From the NCBI RefSeq assembly GCF_022348085.1, contig NZ_JAKRFN010000025.1, positions 27,804-91,803 on the forward strand: a stretch of DNA of 64,000 nt. Direction: 5' to 3'. Below, one piece after another: positions 26,397 to 39,359 of the stretch. This DNA comes from Mycobacterium sp. PSTR-4-N (lineage in GTDB: Bacteria; Actinomycetota; Actinomycetes; Mycobacteriales; Mycobacteriaceae). The notes under the pieces were generated by a model. That model saw only the letters and a program-made list of their open reading frames with translations, was not told the DNA's origin and made no database searches. The position numbers and the translations under genes are program-made. Every line of letters starts with the position of its first letter. Position 1 is the stretch's first letter.

Positions 26397-27686
26397 CTAT
26401 TTCGCTCCGCCTTCGAATCGCGGGAAGGCCAGGTCGCCGGCGTAACGCGCCGCGTCGCCGAGCTCTTCTTCGATGCGCAGCAGCTGGTTGTACTTGGCGA
26501 CGCGCTCGCTGCGGGCCGGGGCGCCGGTCTTGATCTGCCCGCTCCCGACGGCCACCGCGAGATCGGCGATCGTGGTGTCCTCGGTCTCGCCGCTGCGGTG
26601 GCTCATCATCGTCTTGTAGCCGGCGTTGTGCGCCAGCGAGACCGCGTCCAGCGTCTCGGTCAACGTGCCGATCTGATTCACCTTGACCAGCAGCGCGTTG
26701 GCGGCGCCCCGCTCGATGCCGTCCTCGAGCCGTTCGGGATTGGTGACGAAGAGATCGTCGCCGACGATCTGCACCCGGTCACCGATCGCAGTGGTCAGCG
26801 TGACCCAGCCGTCCCAGTCGTCCTCCGACAGCGGATCCTCGATGGACACCAACGGGTAGGACCCCATCAGCTCTTCGTAGAACGCGGCCATCTGCTCGGC
26901 GGTGCGGGTTTGCTTCTCGAACGCGTAACCGGTGCCCTCGGTGTAGAACTCGGTGGCCGCCACGTCGAGCGCGAGGGCGACGTCGCTGCCGACCTTCAGG
27001 CCCGCGGCCTCGATGGCGGTGCCGATCAGATCCAGCGCCGCCGTCGTGCCGGGCAGATCCGGGGCGAACCCGCCCTCGTCACCCAGACCGGTTGCGAGCC
27101 CCTGCTTCTTGAGCACCGACTTGAGCGCGTGGTACACCTCCGCACCCCAGCGCAGCGCCTCCTTGAAGCTCGCGGCGCCGATCGGGGCGATCATGAATTC
27201 CTGGACATCGACGCCCGTGTCGGCGTGCGCGCCGCCGTTGATGATGTTCATCATGGGCACCGGCAGGATGTGCGCGTTCGGGCCGCCGACGTAGCGGAAC
27301 AGCGGCAGCGCGGCACTGTCCGCGGCGGCCTTGGCCACCGCCAGCGAGACGCCGAGGATCGCGTTCGCGCCCAGCCGGGACTTGTCCGGGGTGCCGTCCA
27401 GATCGACGAGCGCCTGGTCGACGAGGCGCTGCTCGTCAGCACCGAGCCCGATCACCGCGGGGCCGATCTCGTCGAGCACCGCCTCGACCGCCTTCTGCAC
27501 GCCTTTGCCGAGGTAGCGCGACCCGCCGTCACGCAGCTCCACGGCCTCGTGCTCACCGGTGGAGGCACCTGAGGGGACGGCGGCGCGGGCGACCGTGCCG
27601 TCCAGCAGGCCCACCTCCACCTCGACTGTCGGGTTGCCCCGGGAATCGAGGATCTCGCGGGCTCCGACCTGCTCGATGATGGGCAC
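26397..27686 (-). CDS. eno: Enolase
   Basis: 429 residues, the length of the M. tuberculosis enzyme. SGASTGEHEA is the mobile active-site loop, GDEGGFAPD and the SIEDPLSEDDWDGW and GDDLFVTN segments give the Mg ligands, and MMSHRSGETED carries catalytic residues. It converts 2-phosphoglycerate to phosphoenolpyruvate. The GTG at 27686 has AAGGAGG five bases upstream. It heads a run with ftsB-like, DUF501 and ppx2. Confidence 0.96.
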   Translation of the reverse strand: MPIIEQVGAREILDSRGNPTVEVEVGLLDGTVARAAVPSGASTGEHEAVELRDGGSRYLGKGVQKAVEAVLDEIGPAVIGLGADEQRLVDQALVDLDGTPDKSRLGANAILGVSLAVAKAAADSAALPLFRYVGGPNAHILPVPMMNIINGGAHADTGVDVQEFMIAPIGAASFKEALRWGAEVYHALKSVLKKQGLATGLGDEGGFAPDLPGTTAALDLIGTAIEAAGLKVGSDVALALDVAATEFYTEGTGYAFEKQTRTAEQMAAFYEELMGSYPLVSIEDPLSEDDWDGWVTLTTAIGDRVQIVGDDLFVTNPERLEDGIERGAANALLVKVNQIGTLTETLDAVSLAHNAGYKTMMSHRSGETEDTTIADLAVAVGSGQIKTGAPARSERVAKYNQLLRIEEELGDAARYAGDLAFPRFEGGAK

Positions 27687-27751
27687 TACTGCCTCCTTGC
27701 TAGATCCGGGGTCATTCCGGGCGTGACGATCAGCACTGAGCCTAGAGGGTC

Positions 27752-28534
27752 TTACAGCGGGTGTCCTTCGGCGTACGCAGTCGCCCAGTCGCGGACCGTC
27801 CGCGCGTACTGATCCGAGTGGTTGTAGGCGTGCAGCGCGCCCATCCAGCCACGCGGGGTGGCCAGGTCCTTGCCACTCCAACACAGGTAGCCCGCGGCCG
27901 AGAGGGCCGCGTCGTCGATGTTGTCGGCGCTGATCTTGCCGTCGTTGTTGGCGTCGACGCCATAGAGCCGCCACGTCTCGGGGATGAACTGCATCGGCCC
28001 CATCGCGCGGGCGAACGGCTCGTCGCCCCTGTTCTCGGTGGCCGGATCGTGGCTGACCGAATCGTGGTCGAGGATCTCCAGGTTGCCTCCGGTGCCGTCG
28101 AGCAGCACCCCGCGGATCGGCGGCTCGACATCCCCGTCGGGGCTGATCACCGCACCGCGATACGTGCCGTGGTGACTTTCCACCTGCCCGATGCCCGCCA
28201 ACGTGGTCCACTTCAGATGGCAGTCGGGATTCTCCACGTCGGCCACCCGCGCTGCATAGGCATAAGCCTCCAGCGCGGTCACCGGAATGCCGAGCGCGGG
28301 GGCGCGGGCAGCCGCCCAGTCGTGCAGCGCATCCGCCGGCCGGCCTTTGGCGTAGGTGTCGATCTGCGGCACCGGATCCCCAGGTGGCGGCGGCACACCC
28401 TCGGGAATCGGGTTGCCGAGGTGCCACGAACAGCTGGCGCCGAGGAGCAGCGCCGTCGCGCCGATCACGGCCACCGTTCGCAGCCACCGCACCCGTGTCA
28501 CCGGACTCCCTAACGCCAATCTCGTCCTAGCCAT
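27752..28534 (-). CDS. lpqU: Lipoprotein lytic transglycosylase (LpqU-like)
   Basis: 260 residues from the ATG at 28534. A signal sequence ends in LLLGASC, a plausible lipobox. The SLT-type core has IGQVESHHG with the catalytic Glu, then AMGPMQFIPETW. An EF-hand-like loop DANNDGKISADN follows and may bind calcium. It should cut peptidoglycan at the outer face of the membrane. It precedes eno in M. tuberculosis (Rv1022), which supports the name. Divergent from efeU. Confidence 0.85.
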   Translation of the reverse strand: MARTRLALGSPVTRVRWLRTVAVIGATALLLGASCSWHLGNPIPEGVPPPPGDPVPQIDTYAKGRPADALHDWAAARAPALGIPVTALEAYAYAARVADVENPDCHLKWTTLAGIGQVESHHGTYRGAVISPDGDVEPPIRGVLLDGTGGNLEILDHDSVSHDPATENRGDEPFARAMGPMQFIPETWRLYGVDANNDGKISADNIDDAALSAAGYLCWSGKDLATPRGWMGALHAYNHSDQYARTVRDWATAYAEGHPL

Positions 28535-28612
28535 GCTGCCACGCGCCCGGGGACTTAAGACCCATCCCGGGCCCGACACAGGCGGTGTACATTCAGTGAG
28601 CGCATCACCAAC

Positions 28613-28631
28613 CAAGGTGAGCCGAACCTAT
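28613..28631 (-). promoter_or_regulatory. IdeR-like iron box before efeU
   Basis: On the minus strand ATAGGTTCGGCTCACCTTG matches the IdeR consensus TTAGGTTAGGCTAACCTAA at 14 of 19 positions by eye. It lies about 40 bases before the efeU start and 80 from lpqU. Iron-dependent repression of efeUOB is inferred. Confidence 0.5.
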
Positions 28632-28671
28632 GTTTGGCAAGCCAACACTGAATACCGACGAGGACTACGCG

Positions 28672-29595
28672 ATGAGCATGAGCACCGATCTGACGGTCAC
28701 CATGCACTCGGCCACGTTGGCGGCCTCGCCCAACGTCACCTCCCAACTGTTCGGTAGCGGACTGATCGGGCTGCGGGAAGGCCTCGAAGCCGCGATCGTC
28801 GTGTCGATCCTGGTGGCCTTCCTGGTCAAATCGGACCGGCGCGACGCACTCAAATGGGTGTGGCTGGGGGTGGGCGCCGCGATTGCGATGACGGTGACCG
28901 TGTTCCTGGTCATCCAGTTCGGCGAGAACACGATCACCGGTCTGGCCGCCGAAGCCATCGCCGGCGTGGCGTCAGTGATCGCGGTCGTCATCGTCACCAC
29001 GATGGTGCTCTGGATGCGTCGCGCGGCCGCGGGCATGTCCGGTGAGCTGCGCAACGACATGGCCCAAGCACTGGAAACGGGGCCGCTGGCCGTCGCATTG
29101 CTCGCCTTCTTCGCAGTCGGTCGCGAAGGCGTCGAGACCGCGCTGTTCATGGTCGGATACGCCGAAGCTTCGACGAACTGGCCGCTGGTCGGGTTGATCG
29201 TCGGCGTGCTGATCGCCGGCGCCATCGCCTACGGCATGTACCGCGGGGCCCTGAGCATCAACCTCGCGAAGTTCTTCACCTACACCGGTGTGTTCCTGAT
29301 CGTCGTCGCCGCCGGAATCCTGTCCTACGGCATCGGCGCACTGCAGACCGTCGGCTGGCTGCCCGGCCTGGGCACCAAAGCGTTCGACATCACCGCGTGG
29401 TTCAACTGGTCCGCCTGGTACGGCGAAGTGGTGCAGGGCGTCTTCAACGTCACCCCCACCCCGACGGTGCTGCAGCTGTGCGGTTGGCTCGCCTACCTCG
29501 TCGTGATCCTGGTGCTGTTCCTGCGTCCCACCCCGGCAGCGACACGCTCGGCCCCGACATCCCCACTCCCCGACCCCGAAAGGTCCACCACGTGA
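28672..29595 (+). CDS. efeU: EfeU ferrous iron permease (FTR1 family)
   Basis: 307 residues from the ATG at 28672, which has GAGG at good spacing; an ATG at 28630 overlaps the iron box and is less likely. Seven hydrophobic segments are expected. The two hallmark REXXE motifs are LREGLEA (35-39) and GREGVET. It carries iron across the plasma membrane with EfeO and EfeB. Its stop overlaps the EfeO GTG start (GTGA), so the operon is tightly coupled. Confidence 0.9.
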   Translation: MSMSTDLTVTMHSATLAASPNVTSQLFGSGLIGLREGLEAAIVVSILVAFLVKSDRRDALKWVWLGVGAAIAMTVTVFLVIQFGENTITGLAAEAIAGVASVIAVVIVTTMVLWMRRAAAGMSGELRNDMAQALETGPLAVALLAFFAVGREGVETALFMVGYAEASTNWPLVGLIVGVLIAGAIAYGMYRGALSINLAKFFTYTGVFLIVVAAGILSYGIGALQTVGWLPGLGTKAFDITAWFNWSAWYGEVVQGVFNVTPTPTVLQLCGWLAYLVVILVLFLRPTPAATRSAPTSPLPDPERSTT

Positions 29596-30749
29596 AGGTC
29601 TCCTCGTCTGTCGCCGTTCTCGGTACGGCCGTCGCCGCACTGGCGCTGAGTGGCTGCCAGGCCAAAGAGGAGCCGGCCAACGCCGCCGAAGGCACCGACG
29701 CGCCGGCCCAGATCACCGTCGACGCCTCCGACAGCTCCTGTGAGCTGTCCGGCACCGAGGGCACGACCGGCGCCAACACCTTCGTCGTCACCAACAACGG
29801 CAACAAGGTCACCGAGTTCTACGTCTACGGCGAAGGCGAGCGGGTGATGGGCGAGGTGGAGAACATCTCCCCCGGCCTCCAGCGCAAGCTGATCGTGCAG
29901 CTCACCCAGCCGGGCACTTATCAGACGGCCTGCAAGCCCGGCATGATCGGCGACGGCATCCGCACCGACTACACCGTCACCGGCGACGCCGTCGAGATCG
30001 ACACCGAAGGCAAGTTCAAAGAGGCCGCCGACAGCTACAAGCGCTACGTCAACAGCCAGACCGACGCGCTGATACCGGCGGTCGAATCGTTCGTCGCCGC
30101 GATCAAGGCGGGCGACATCGAGGCGGCCAAGGCGCAGTACCCGGTCGCGCGGACGTACTACGAACGCATCGAACCCGTCGCCGAGTCGTTCCCCAACGAC
30201 CTCGACCCCCGCATCGATCTGCGCGAAGCCGACCTCGAGCCCGGACAGAAGTGGACCGGCTTCCACCGCCTGGAGAAGGACCTGTGGGTCAGCGGCCTGC
30301 AGCCCGACACCAACGCCATCGCCGACCAGCTCGTCGCCGACGTCAAAGAACTCGACGCCGGCGTGAAGGCGCCCGACTACACGATCGATTCGACCCAGAT
30401 CGCCGGCGGCGCGCAGGGCCTGCTCGACGAGATCGCCACCAGCAAGATCAGCGGCGAAGAGGACATCTTCAGCCACACCGACCTGTGGGACTTCAACGCC
30501 AACCTGCAGGGTTCGCAGACGGCGGTCGCGTCGGTGCGGCCGATCCTCGACGAGCGCAACCCTGATCTGGGCAAGCGTGTGGACGAGCGGTTCGCCGATG
30601 TGGAGAAGATGCTCGAGCAGTACCGCAAGGGCGACGGTTTCGTCAGCTACGACACCGTGACCGAACCGCAGCGCCAGGAGCTGTCCCGGGCGATCGACGC
30701 GCTGAGCAAAGAGGTGAGCCAGGTGCAAGGTGTCATCGCACCCCAATGA
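29592..30749 (+). CDS. efeO: EfeO iron-binding lipoprotein (cupredoxin plus M75)
   Basis: 385 residues from the GTG at 29592. The signal peptide ends in LALSGC, a lipobox. An N-terminal cupredoxin-like domain (about 35-120) precedes the imelysin/M75 domain with the HxxE metal motif in GFHRLEKDLW. It captures iron outside the membrane for EfeU. The two-domain form is the full-length EfeO type. Confidence 0.9.
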   Translation: MKVSSSVAVLGTAVAALALSGCQAKEEPANAAEGTDAPAQITVDASDSSCELSGTEGTTGANTFVVTNNGNKVTEFYVYGEGERVMGEVENISPGLQRKLIVQLTQPGTYQTACKPGMIGDGIRTDYTVTGDAVEIDTEGKFKEAADSYKRYVNSQTDALIPAVESFVAAIKAGDIEAAKAQYPVARTYYERIEPVAESFPNDLDPRIDLREADLEPGQKWTGFHRLEKDLWVSGLQPDTNAIADQLVADVKELDAGVKAPDYTIDSTQIAGGAQGLLDEIATSKISGEEDIFSHTDLWDFNANLQGSQTAVASVRPILDERNPDLGKRVDERFADVEKMLEQYRKGDGFVSYDTVTEPQRQELSRAIDALSKEVSQVQGVIAPQ

Positions 30750-32040
30750 TCCGGTGGCCCCGAACGATTCGACGCGCCAGGGGCTGAGCAGGCGCAAGCT
30801 GTTCGGCGCGGCCGGGGTCGGCGCCGCGGTGGTCGGTGCGGCCGGCGCGGGTGCGCTGGCCGGCCGGGCCTCGGCGGCCCAGCCCGCTGGTCACCTGGAC
30901 ACCGCAGTGCCCTTCCGCGGTGAGCACCAGGCGGGGATCATCACCGAGGCGCAGGACCGCATGCACTTCGCGACGTTCGACGTGACGACGAACAGCCGCG
31001 ACGACGTCATCAAGATGCTGGCCGACTGGACCGAGATGGCCGAGCGGATGACGCAGGGCGAGGAGGCGTTCAAAAACGGTGCCACGGGCCAGAATCCGTA
31101 CTCCCCACCGACCGACACCGGTGAAGCGCTCGGCCTGCCCCCGTCACAGCTCACGCTGACGATCGGGTTCGGACCGTCGTTCTTCGTCAAAGACGGTGTC
31201 GACCGGTTCCGCATCGCGGACAAGAAGCCGGCGCAGCTGGTGGACCTGCCGAAGTTCCCGAACGAGAAGATCGATCCGGCGCGCAGCGGCGGCGACATCG
31301 TCGTGCAGGCCTGTGCGAACGACCCGCAGGTCGCCGTCCACGCGATCCGCAACCTGGCCCGCATCGGCTTCGGCACCGTCGCGGTGCGCTATTCGCAGCT
31401 CGGGTTCGGCCGGACCTCGTCGACCACCCGCGATCAGTCCACCCCGCGAAACCTGTTCGGTTTCAAGGACGGAACAGCCAACTTGCGCTCCGACGAGACC
31501 GACAAGCTGAACCAGTTCGTCTGGGTCGGCGACGGGGACGGGCCCTCGTGGTTGACCGGCGGCAGCTACCTGGTGGCGCGGCGGATCCGGATGCGGATCG
31601 AGCAATGGGACCGCACCACGCTGCTCGAGCAGGAGCGCGTCATCGGCAGGCAGAAGGGCAGCGGCGCCCCGATGGGGCTCAACGACGAGTTCGACGAGCT
31701 GAACTTCTCGCTGACGGACAAGAAGGACAAGCCGCTGATCGACGAGCAGGCGCACGTGCGTCTCGCGTCGAAGGAGAACCTCGGCGGCATCGAGATCCTG
31801 CGCCGCGGCTACAACTTCACCGACGGCTCCGACGGGTTCGGCCACCTCGACGCGGGGCTGTTCTTCATTGCGTTCGTGCGCGACCCGGTCAAGCAGTTCG
31901 TGCCGATGCAGAACGCGATCTCGCGCAACGACGCGATGAACGAATACGTCACGCCGACCAGCTCCGCGGTGTTCGCATGCCCGCCGGGAATCCGCGAGGG
32001 CGACACCTCGACGTTCTGGGGCTCGACGCTGTTCGAGTAG
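30730..32040 (+). CDS. efeB: EfeB DyP-type heme peroxidase, Tat-exported
   Basis: 436 residues. A twin-arginine signal (SRRKLFG at about 20-26) is followed by an alanine-rich stretch and AAQPA cleavage region. The DyP motif GFKDGTAN carries the distal Asp, and the later RRGYNFTDGSDG and FIAFVRDP segments belong to the heme pocket. It acts outside the membrane in ferrous iron oxidation or heme use with EfeUO. The GTG at 30730 overlaps efeO by 20 bases; a later GTG at 30754 is possible. Confidence 0.9.
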   Translation: MSSHPNDPVAPNDSTRQGLSRRKLFGAAGVGAAVVGAAGAGALAGRASAAQPAGHLDTAVPFRGEHQAGIITEAQDRMHFATFDVTTNSRDDVIKMLADWTEMAERMTQGEEAFKNGATGQNPYSPPTDTGEALGLPPSQLTLTIGFGPSFFVKDGVDRFRIADKKPAQLVDLPKFPNEKIDPARSGGDIVVQACANDPQVAVHAIRNLARIGFGTVAVRYSQLGFGRTSSTTRDQSTPRNLFGFKDGTANLRSDETDKLNQFVWVGDGDGPSWLTGGSYLVARRIRMRIEQWDRTTLLEQERVIGRQKGSGAPMGLNDEFDELNFSLTDKKDKPLIDEQAHVRLASKENLGGIEILRRGYNFTDGSDGFGHLDAGLFFIAFVRDPVKQFVPMQNAISRNDAMNEYVTPTSSAVFACPPGIREGDTSTFWGSTLFE

Positions 32041-32062
32041 CGCTGATCGCGCACCCCACCTT

Positions 32063-32088
32063 TTCGCCCAAACCGACACACGGGCGAA
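32063..32088 (+). terminator. Weak hairpin after efeB
   Basis: TTCGCCC (32063-32069) pairs with GGGCGAA (32082-32088) with a 12-base loop, 23 bases after the efeB stop. No T tract follows. Confidence 0.3.
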
Positions 32089-32169
32089 CAATCGCGAGAC
32101 CACGCCGCCATTTCGTCGATCTCGGCACGAGGTTGCCCGTTGCACGGCCGTGTTGTCGCCGCTACTCTG

Positions 32170-32189
32170 TCTGTAACGATCCTTACAGA
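32170..32189. promoter_or_regulatory. Perfect palindromic TetR operator
   Basis: TCTGTAA (32170-32176), a 6-base spacer and TTACAGA (32183-32189) form a perfect inverted repeat that runs into the ribosome-binding site of the following tetR gene. Autoregulation is the natural reading. Confidence 0.6.
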
Positions 32190-32200
32190 GGAGTGGCGAC

Positions 32201-32830
32201 GTGGCACCGACCAAGAGCAAACGTCAGCAGCAGGGAGACAACTCCCGAGAACAGATCCTCGACGCCACTGAACGGTTGATGTCCACGCAGGGCTACGCGG
32301 CGACGTCGATCAGCCACATCCGCAAAGAATGCGGACTCCCCGCCAGTTCCATCTACTGGCACTTCGGCTCCAAAGAGGGCGTGCTGGCCGCCGTCATGGA
32401 ACGCGGCGCCGATCGCTTCTTCGCGCAGCTGCCGCGGCGTGAACCGGGTTTGACGGACGATCCCGACATCGAGACGCGGCGCGCCGAGGCGGCGAAACTC
32501 CTTGCGCAGCATCCGGATTTCCTGCGGCTGACCTACATGCTGTCACTCGAGCGACACACCGACCCCGCGGTCGGCGCAGCCATCCGCAGGGTGCGCGACA
32601 CCGCCATCGCCGGCTTCCGCGAGGCGATCGCGCCGATGATCCCGGCCGGCGTCGCGCCTGAGCGCGCCGAGCGCGTCGTCGACGAACTCGCCGCGTTCGC
32701 CACCGCGGTATCCGACGGGGTGTTCTTCGCCGACCACCTCGAACACGAGACGACGGACGTCGACCGGATGTACGTCCGCATGATCCAGGCCGTGCAGGCC
32801 CTCATTCCCATTCTCTTGGAGGAGACATGA
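32201..32830 (+). CDS. TetR-family regulator
   Basis: 209 residues. The N-terminal helix-turn-helix covers about 16-62 (ATSISHIRKECGLPASSIYW). The C-terminal half is a ligand-binding helical bundle without an obvious close relative. GTG start with AGAGGAG seven bases upstream. It overlaps the following SDR gene by four bases, so it probably represses this two-gene operon from the palindrome upstream. Ligand unknown. Confidence 0.85.
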   Translation: MAPTKSKRQQQGDNSREQILDATERLMSTQGYAATSISHIRKECGLPASSIYWHFGSKEGVLAAVMERGADRFFAQLPRREPGLTDDPDIETRRAEAAKLLAQHPDFLRLTYMLSLERHTDPAVGAAIRRVRDTAIAGFREAIAPMIPAGVAPERAERVVDELAAFATAVSDGVFFADHLEHETTDVDRMYVRMIQAVQALIPILLEET

Positions 32831-33735
32831 CATCACGATCCGTCGTCATCACCGGCGCCAGCGCGGGGCTCGGCCTCGAATGTGCCCGCGCCGTCCTCGC
32901 CGAGGACCCGACCTGGCATGTGGTACTCGCGGTGCGCGACCCCGCACGCGGAGCGGCCGCTGTCGACGAGCTCGGCGCGCCCGATCGTTGCACCGTGCTG
33001 CCCTGCGACCTCGCGTCGCTGCGATCGGTCGACGGGTTCGTCGATGCGTTCACCCACGCCGACGTGCCCCCGCTTCATGCCATCGTCTGCAACGCCGGCC
33101 TGCAGGTGGTCGACGTCAGTCAGACCACAGCCGACGGAGTGGAGATGACATTCGGGGTCAACCATCTCGGCCACTTCGCGCTCGTCACAGGCCTTCTCGA
33201 CCAGCTCGTCGCGCCCGCGCGCATCGTGGTCGTCAGTAGCGGGACTCACGATCCGACGAAGTTCACCGGCGGCATGCCCCATCCGCTCTACACCAGCGCC
33301 GCGGAGCTGGCACGGCCGGGGAGCCCCGGCGACAAGGACGGGCGTCGCCGGTACACCACGTCGAAACTGTGCAACATGCTGTTCGCCTACGAACTCGATC
33401 GCAGGCTCGGCGAAGGCGCGCGCGGGGTCACCGTGACGGCGTTCGACCCCGGCTTGATGCCGGGATCGGGATTGGCGCGGGAGTACTCGCCTGCACAGAA
33501 GTTGTTGTGGCGCTATATCTTTCCAGTTCTTCGCGTCCTACCCAACGTCAACAGCACCACGACGTCGGGCAGGCGACTGGCGGCCCTGGTGCACGATGCG
33601 CGCTACGACGGCATCACCGGAACCTATTACGAGGGCGCGCGTCCGATCCGGTCGTCGGCGGACTCCTACGACACGGCCAAGGCGCTGGACCTGTGGGCGA
33701 CGAGCGAACACCTGGTGGCCACTGCGAGAGCGTGA
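32827..33735 (+). CDS. SDR oxidoreductase (protochlorophyllide reductase-like)
   Basis: 302 residues. TGASAGLG binds NAD(P), CNAGLQ follows, and YTTSK is the active-site pair. The extended form with a long insert before YxxxK resembles the retinol dehydrogenase/light-dependent protochlorophyllide reductase branch, which in actinobacteria usually acts on lipids or xenobiotics. Coupled to the TetR gene by an ATGA overlap. Substrate unknown. Confidence 0.82.
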   Translation: MTSRSVVITGASAGLGLECARAVLAEDPTWHVVLAVRDPARGAAAVDELGAPDRCTVLPCDLASLRSVDGFVDAFTHADVPPLHAIVCNAGLQVVDVSQTTADGVEMTFGVNHLGHFALVTGLLDQLVAPARIVVVSSGTHDPTKFTGGMPHPLYTSAAELARPGSPGDKDGRRRYTTSKLCNMLFAYELDRRLGEGARGVTVTAFDPGLMPGSGLAREYSPAQKLLWRYIFPVLRVLPNVNSTTTSGRRLAALVHDARYDGITGTYYEGARPIRSSADSYDTAKALDLWATSEHLVATARA

Positions 33736-33759
33736 TCGAACTCGACGATATGGCGAGAT

Positions 33760-34751
33760 CTACTCGACTTCTTGCGCCCGTTCGTCGGTTTGGGCGTCCT
33801 CGGGCTCGGGCTCGTCGAACACCTCATGCGGCCAATGGGCACGCCACTCGTCGGCACTGATCACCCCGCGCGGGCTGTCGTCGAGCTCCTCAGCCACGTC
33901 GTCTCCGCGCCGGGCGGCCACGGCTGCCCGCTCAGCGACTCGCACATCCTCCATGAACTCCAGAACCGCTGTGCGCAAGGCGTTCTCGGCGTCGAACTCG
34001 GGGCTCACGGTGATCCAGGTGAGCGCGTCGGGCACCAGCTCTGCGGGGAAGCCGGCCGCTTCGGCGCGGGCGAGCACCTTCTGCGCGAGCGCCAATGCAG
34101 GCTGTGCGGTCGGAATGTCGTCCATGATGGACTCGCGCGTGGATTTCTCCAGCGCCTTGCGCGCCTCCCACTGCGCCAGCTGATCCTCCAGCGAGATCGA
34201 TTCGCCGGCCAGCACCGCGGGCACCCGGTTGCCGAGCTTGCGCACCAGCGCATCAGCGACGTCGTCGATGCCGAACGCATCGGTCGGGGCATCCTCGGCG
34301 ATGCGCGCGTGGAAAAGGACCTGCAGCAACACATCTCCGAGCTCGTCACGCAGCTCGGTCAGGTCACCGCCGTGCACCGCGTCGAACAGCTCGTAGGTCT
34401 CTTCGAGAAGATAACGCCGCAGCGAGTCATGCGTCTGCTCGCTTTCCCACGGCCCGGCGGTGCGCAGCTTGTCCATCATCGCGACCGCGTCGACCAGGTG
34501 CTCACCGGGCTGCGGGTCCGGCGCGGCGATCACCCGCTCCCCGGCGGCGATCCGCGCGGCGACCGACGGGTGCTCGGGGTCCGACGACAGCAGCGTCGGC
34601 GCCGGCTCCCCGCTGTAGGCGGGCCGCGCCGAGGGCAGCGACCACGGCACCTTGACCGGCATCTCCTCGGTGTACTGGACGTCGCCCGCCAGGAGGTCGA
34701 TGGCCTCGATCGGCACCAGCGACGGGCGGCGCGGATCCACCAGGACGACCG

Positions 34752-34755
<4 letters not shown>
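33760..34755 (-). CDS. mazG: MazG nucleoside triphosphate pyrophosphohydrolase
   Basis: 331 residues. The central MazG domain has the EEXXE-type metal motif in LLEETYELFDAV and the EXXD-type ELRDELGDVLLQV. It hydrolyses NTPs and oxidised dNTPs to the monophosphates, limiting mutagenesis. An N-terminal region of about 90 residues resembles tetrapyrrole methylase remnants found in mycobacterial MazG. ATGA overlap with mfd. Confidence 0.88.
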
Positions 34756-38390
<3,635 letters not shown>

Positions 38391-38442
38391 GATGACCCCA
38401 TCGTAGGCCCCGCCGGCGAGGCCGCGGAATCGGCCGAGGCGG

Positions 38443-39090
38443 CTATTCGCCCCGCAGTTGCGGGTCCGCCTCGAGATGGGTCAGGCCGTTCCACATCAGG
38501 TTCACCAGATGCGCGGCCACCACTTCCTTCTTGGGCTCGCGGGTGTCGAGCCACCACTGCGCAGACATCGACACCGACCCGACGAGCGCCTGCGCGTACA
38601 GCGGCGCCAGTTCCGGGTCGAGGCCGCGGCGAGAGAAATCGCCGGCCAGGATCGACGACACCTGGTTGACGGCGTCGTTGAGCAACGTCGAGTAGGTGCC
38701 CGCGGTGATACTGGCCGGCGAATCGCGGATCAGGATGCGGAACCCGTCGGTGTGCTCCTCGACGTAGGTCAGCAGCGCCAACGCGACCCGCTCCAGGCGC
38801 ACACGGGACCGGTTGTTGGTCAGCGACGAGGTGATGCCGTCGAGCAGCGCCGACATCTCGCGGTCGACCACGACGGCGTAGAGCCCCTCCTTGCCGCCGA
38901 AGTGCTCGTACACCACGGGCTTGGAGACATTGGCCCGCAGCGCGATCTCCTCGATCGAGGTGCCGTCGAAACCGCGCTCGGCGAACAGCGACTTCGCGAT
39001 CTCGATCAGCTGCTGACGGCGCTCACTGCCGGTCATCCTGGCGCGCGGGGCGCGGACGTCAGCGCGGACATCCTTGTCGGGAGCTGGCAC
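38443..39090 (-). CDS. TetR-family regulator (Rv1019-like)
   Basis: 215 residues. HTH around 25-65 (FDGTSIEEIALRANVSKPVV). The place next to mfd matches Rv1019 in M. tuberculosis. The GTG start lies seven bases after TACCCT, so it fits a leaderless mRNA. It is followed after 52 bases by mfd on the same strand. Target genes unknown; control of mfd-mazG is possible. Confidence 0.85.
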   Translation of the reverse strand: MPAPDKDVRADVRAPRARMTGSERRQQLIEIAKSLFAERGFDGTSIEEIALRANVSKPVVYEHFGGKEGLYAVVVDREMSALLDGITSSLTNNRSRVRLERVALALLTYVEEHTDGFRILIRDSPASITAGTYSTLLNDAVNQVSSILAGDFSRRGLDPELAPLYAQALVGSVSMSAQWWLDTREPKKEVVAAHLVNLMWNGLTHLEADPQLRGE

Positions 39091-39097
39091 GCCGTTC

Positions 39098-39103
39098 AGG
39101 GTA
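39098..39103 (-). promoter_or_regulatory. -10 box for leaderless tetR (Rv1019-like)
   Basis: TACCCT on the minus strand is seven bases from the GTG at 39090. Confidence 0.5.
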
Positions 39104-39172
39104 AACCGCTGCGTACATCGCGAGGCGGTGACCGCGCGGTGCGTTAAAGTCGCACGCGTATCTCGTCACCGA

Positions 39173-39244
39173 TCCGTCGTGGTGTAATCGGCAGCACCTC
39201 TGATTTTGGTTCAGATAGTTCAGGTTCGAGTCCTGGCGACGGAG
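39173..39244 (+). tRNA. glnU: tRNA-Gln (anticodon TTG)
   Basis: The 72-base gene folds as a cloverleaf: acceptor TCCGTCG/CGACGGA (39173-39179 with 39237-39243), anticodon stem TCTGA/TCAGA and loop TTTTGGT with anticodon TTG at 39206-39208, and a T arm with TTCGAGT. CCA is not encoded. A TAAAGT -10 box lies at 39145-39150. Confidence 0.95.
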
Positions 39245-39359
39245 CGAGGCTTGCCGAGCGACATGACAACACGGAGCTCACCGCCGCGAGTGTGCGGATC
39301 GATACGGCGCACCCGGCGTGTCCCGGATGAACCTGCACAGTCGATAGGCAGGAGCCGCG

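Noticed and set aside
28630..28671. An earlier ATG for efeU
   Set aside because: It overlaps the iron box; the ATG at 28672 has a ribosome-binding site.
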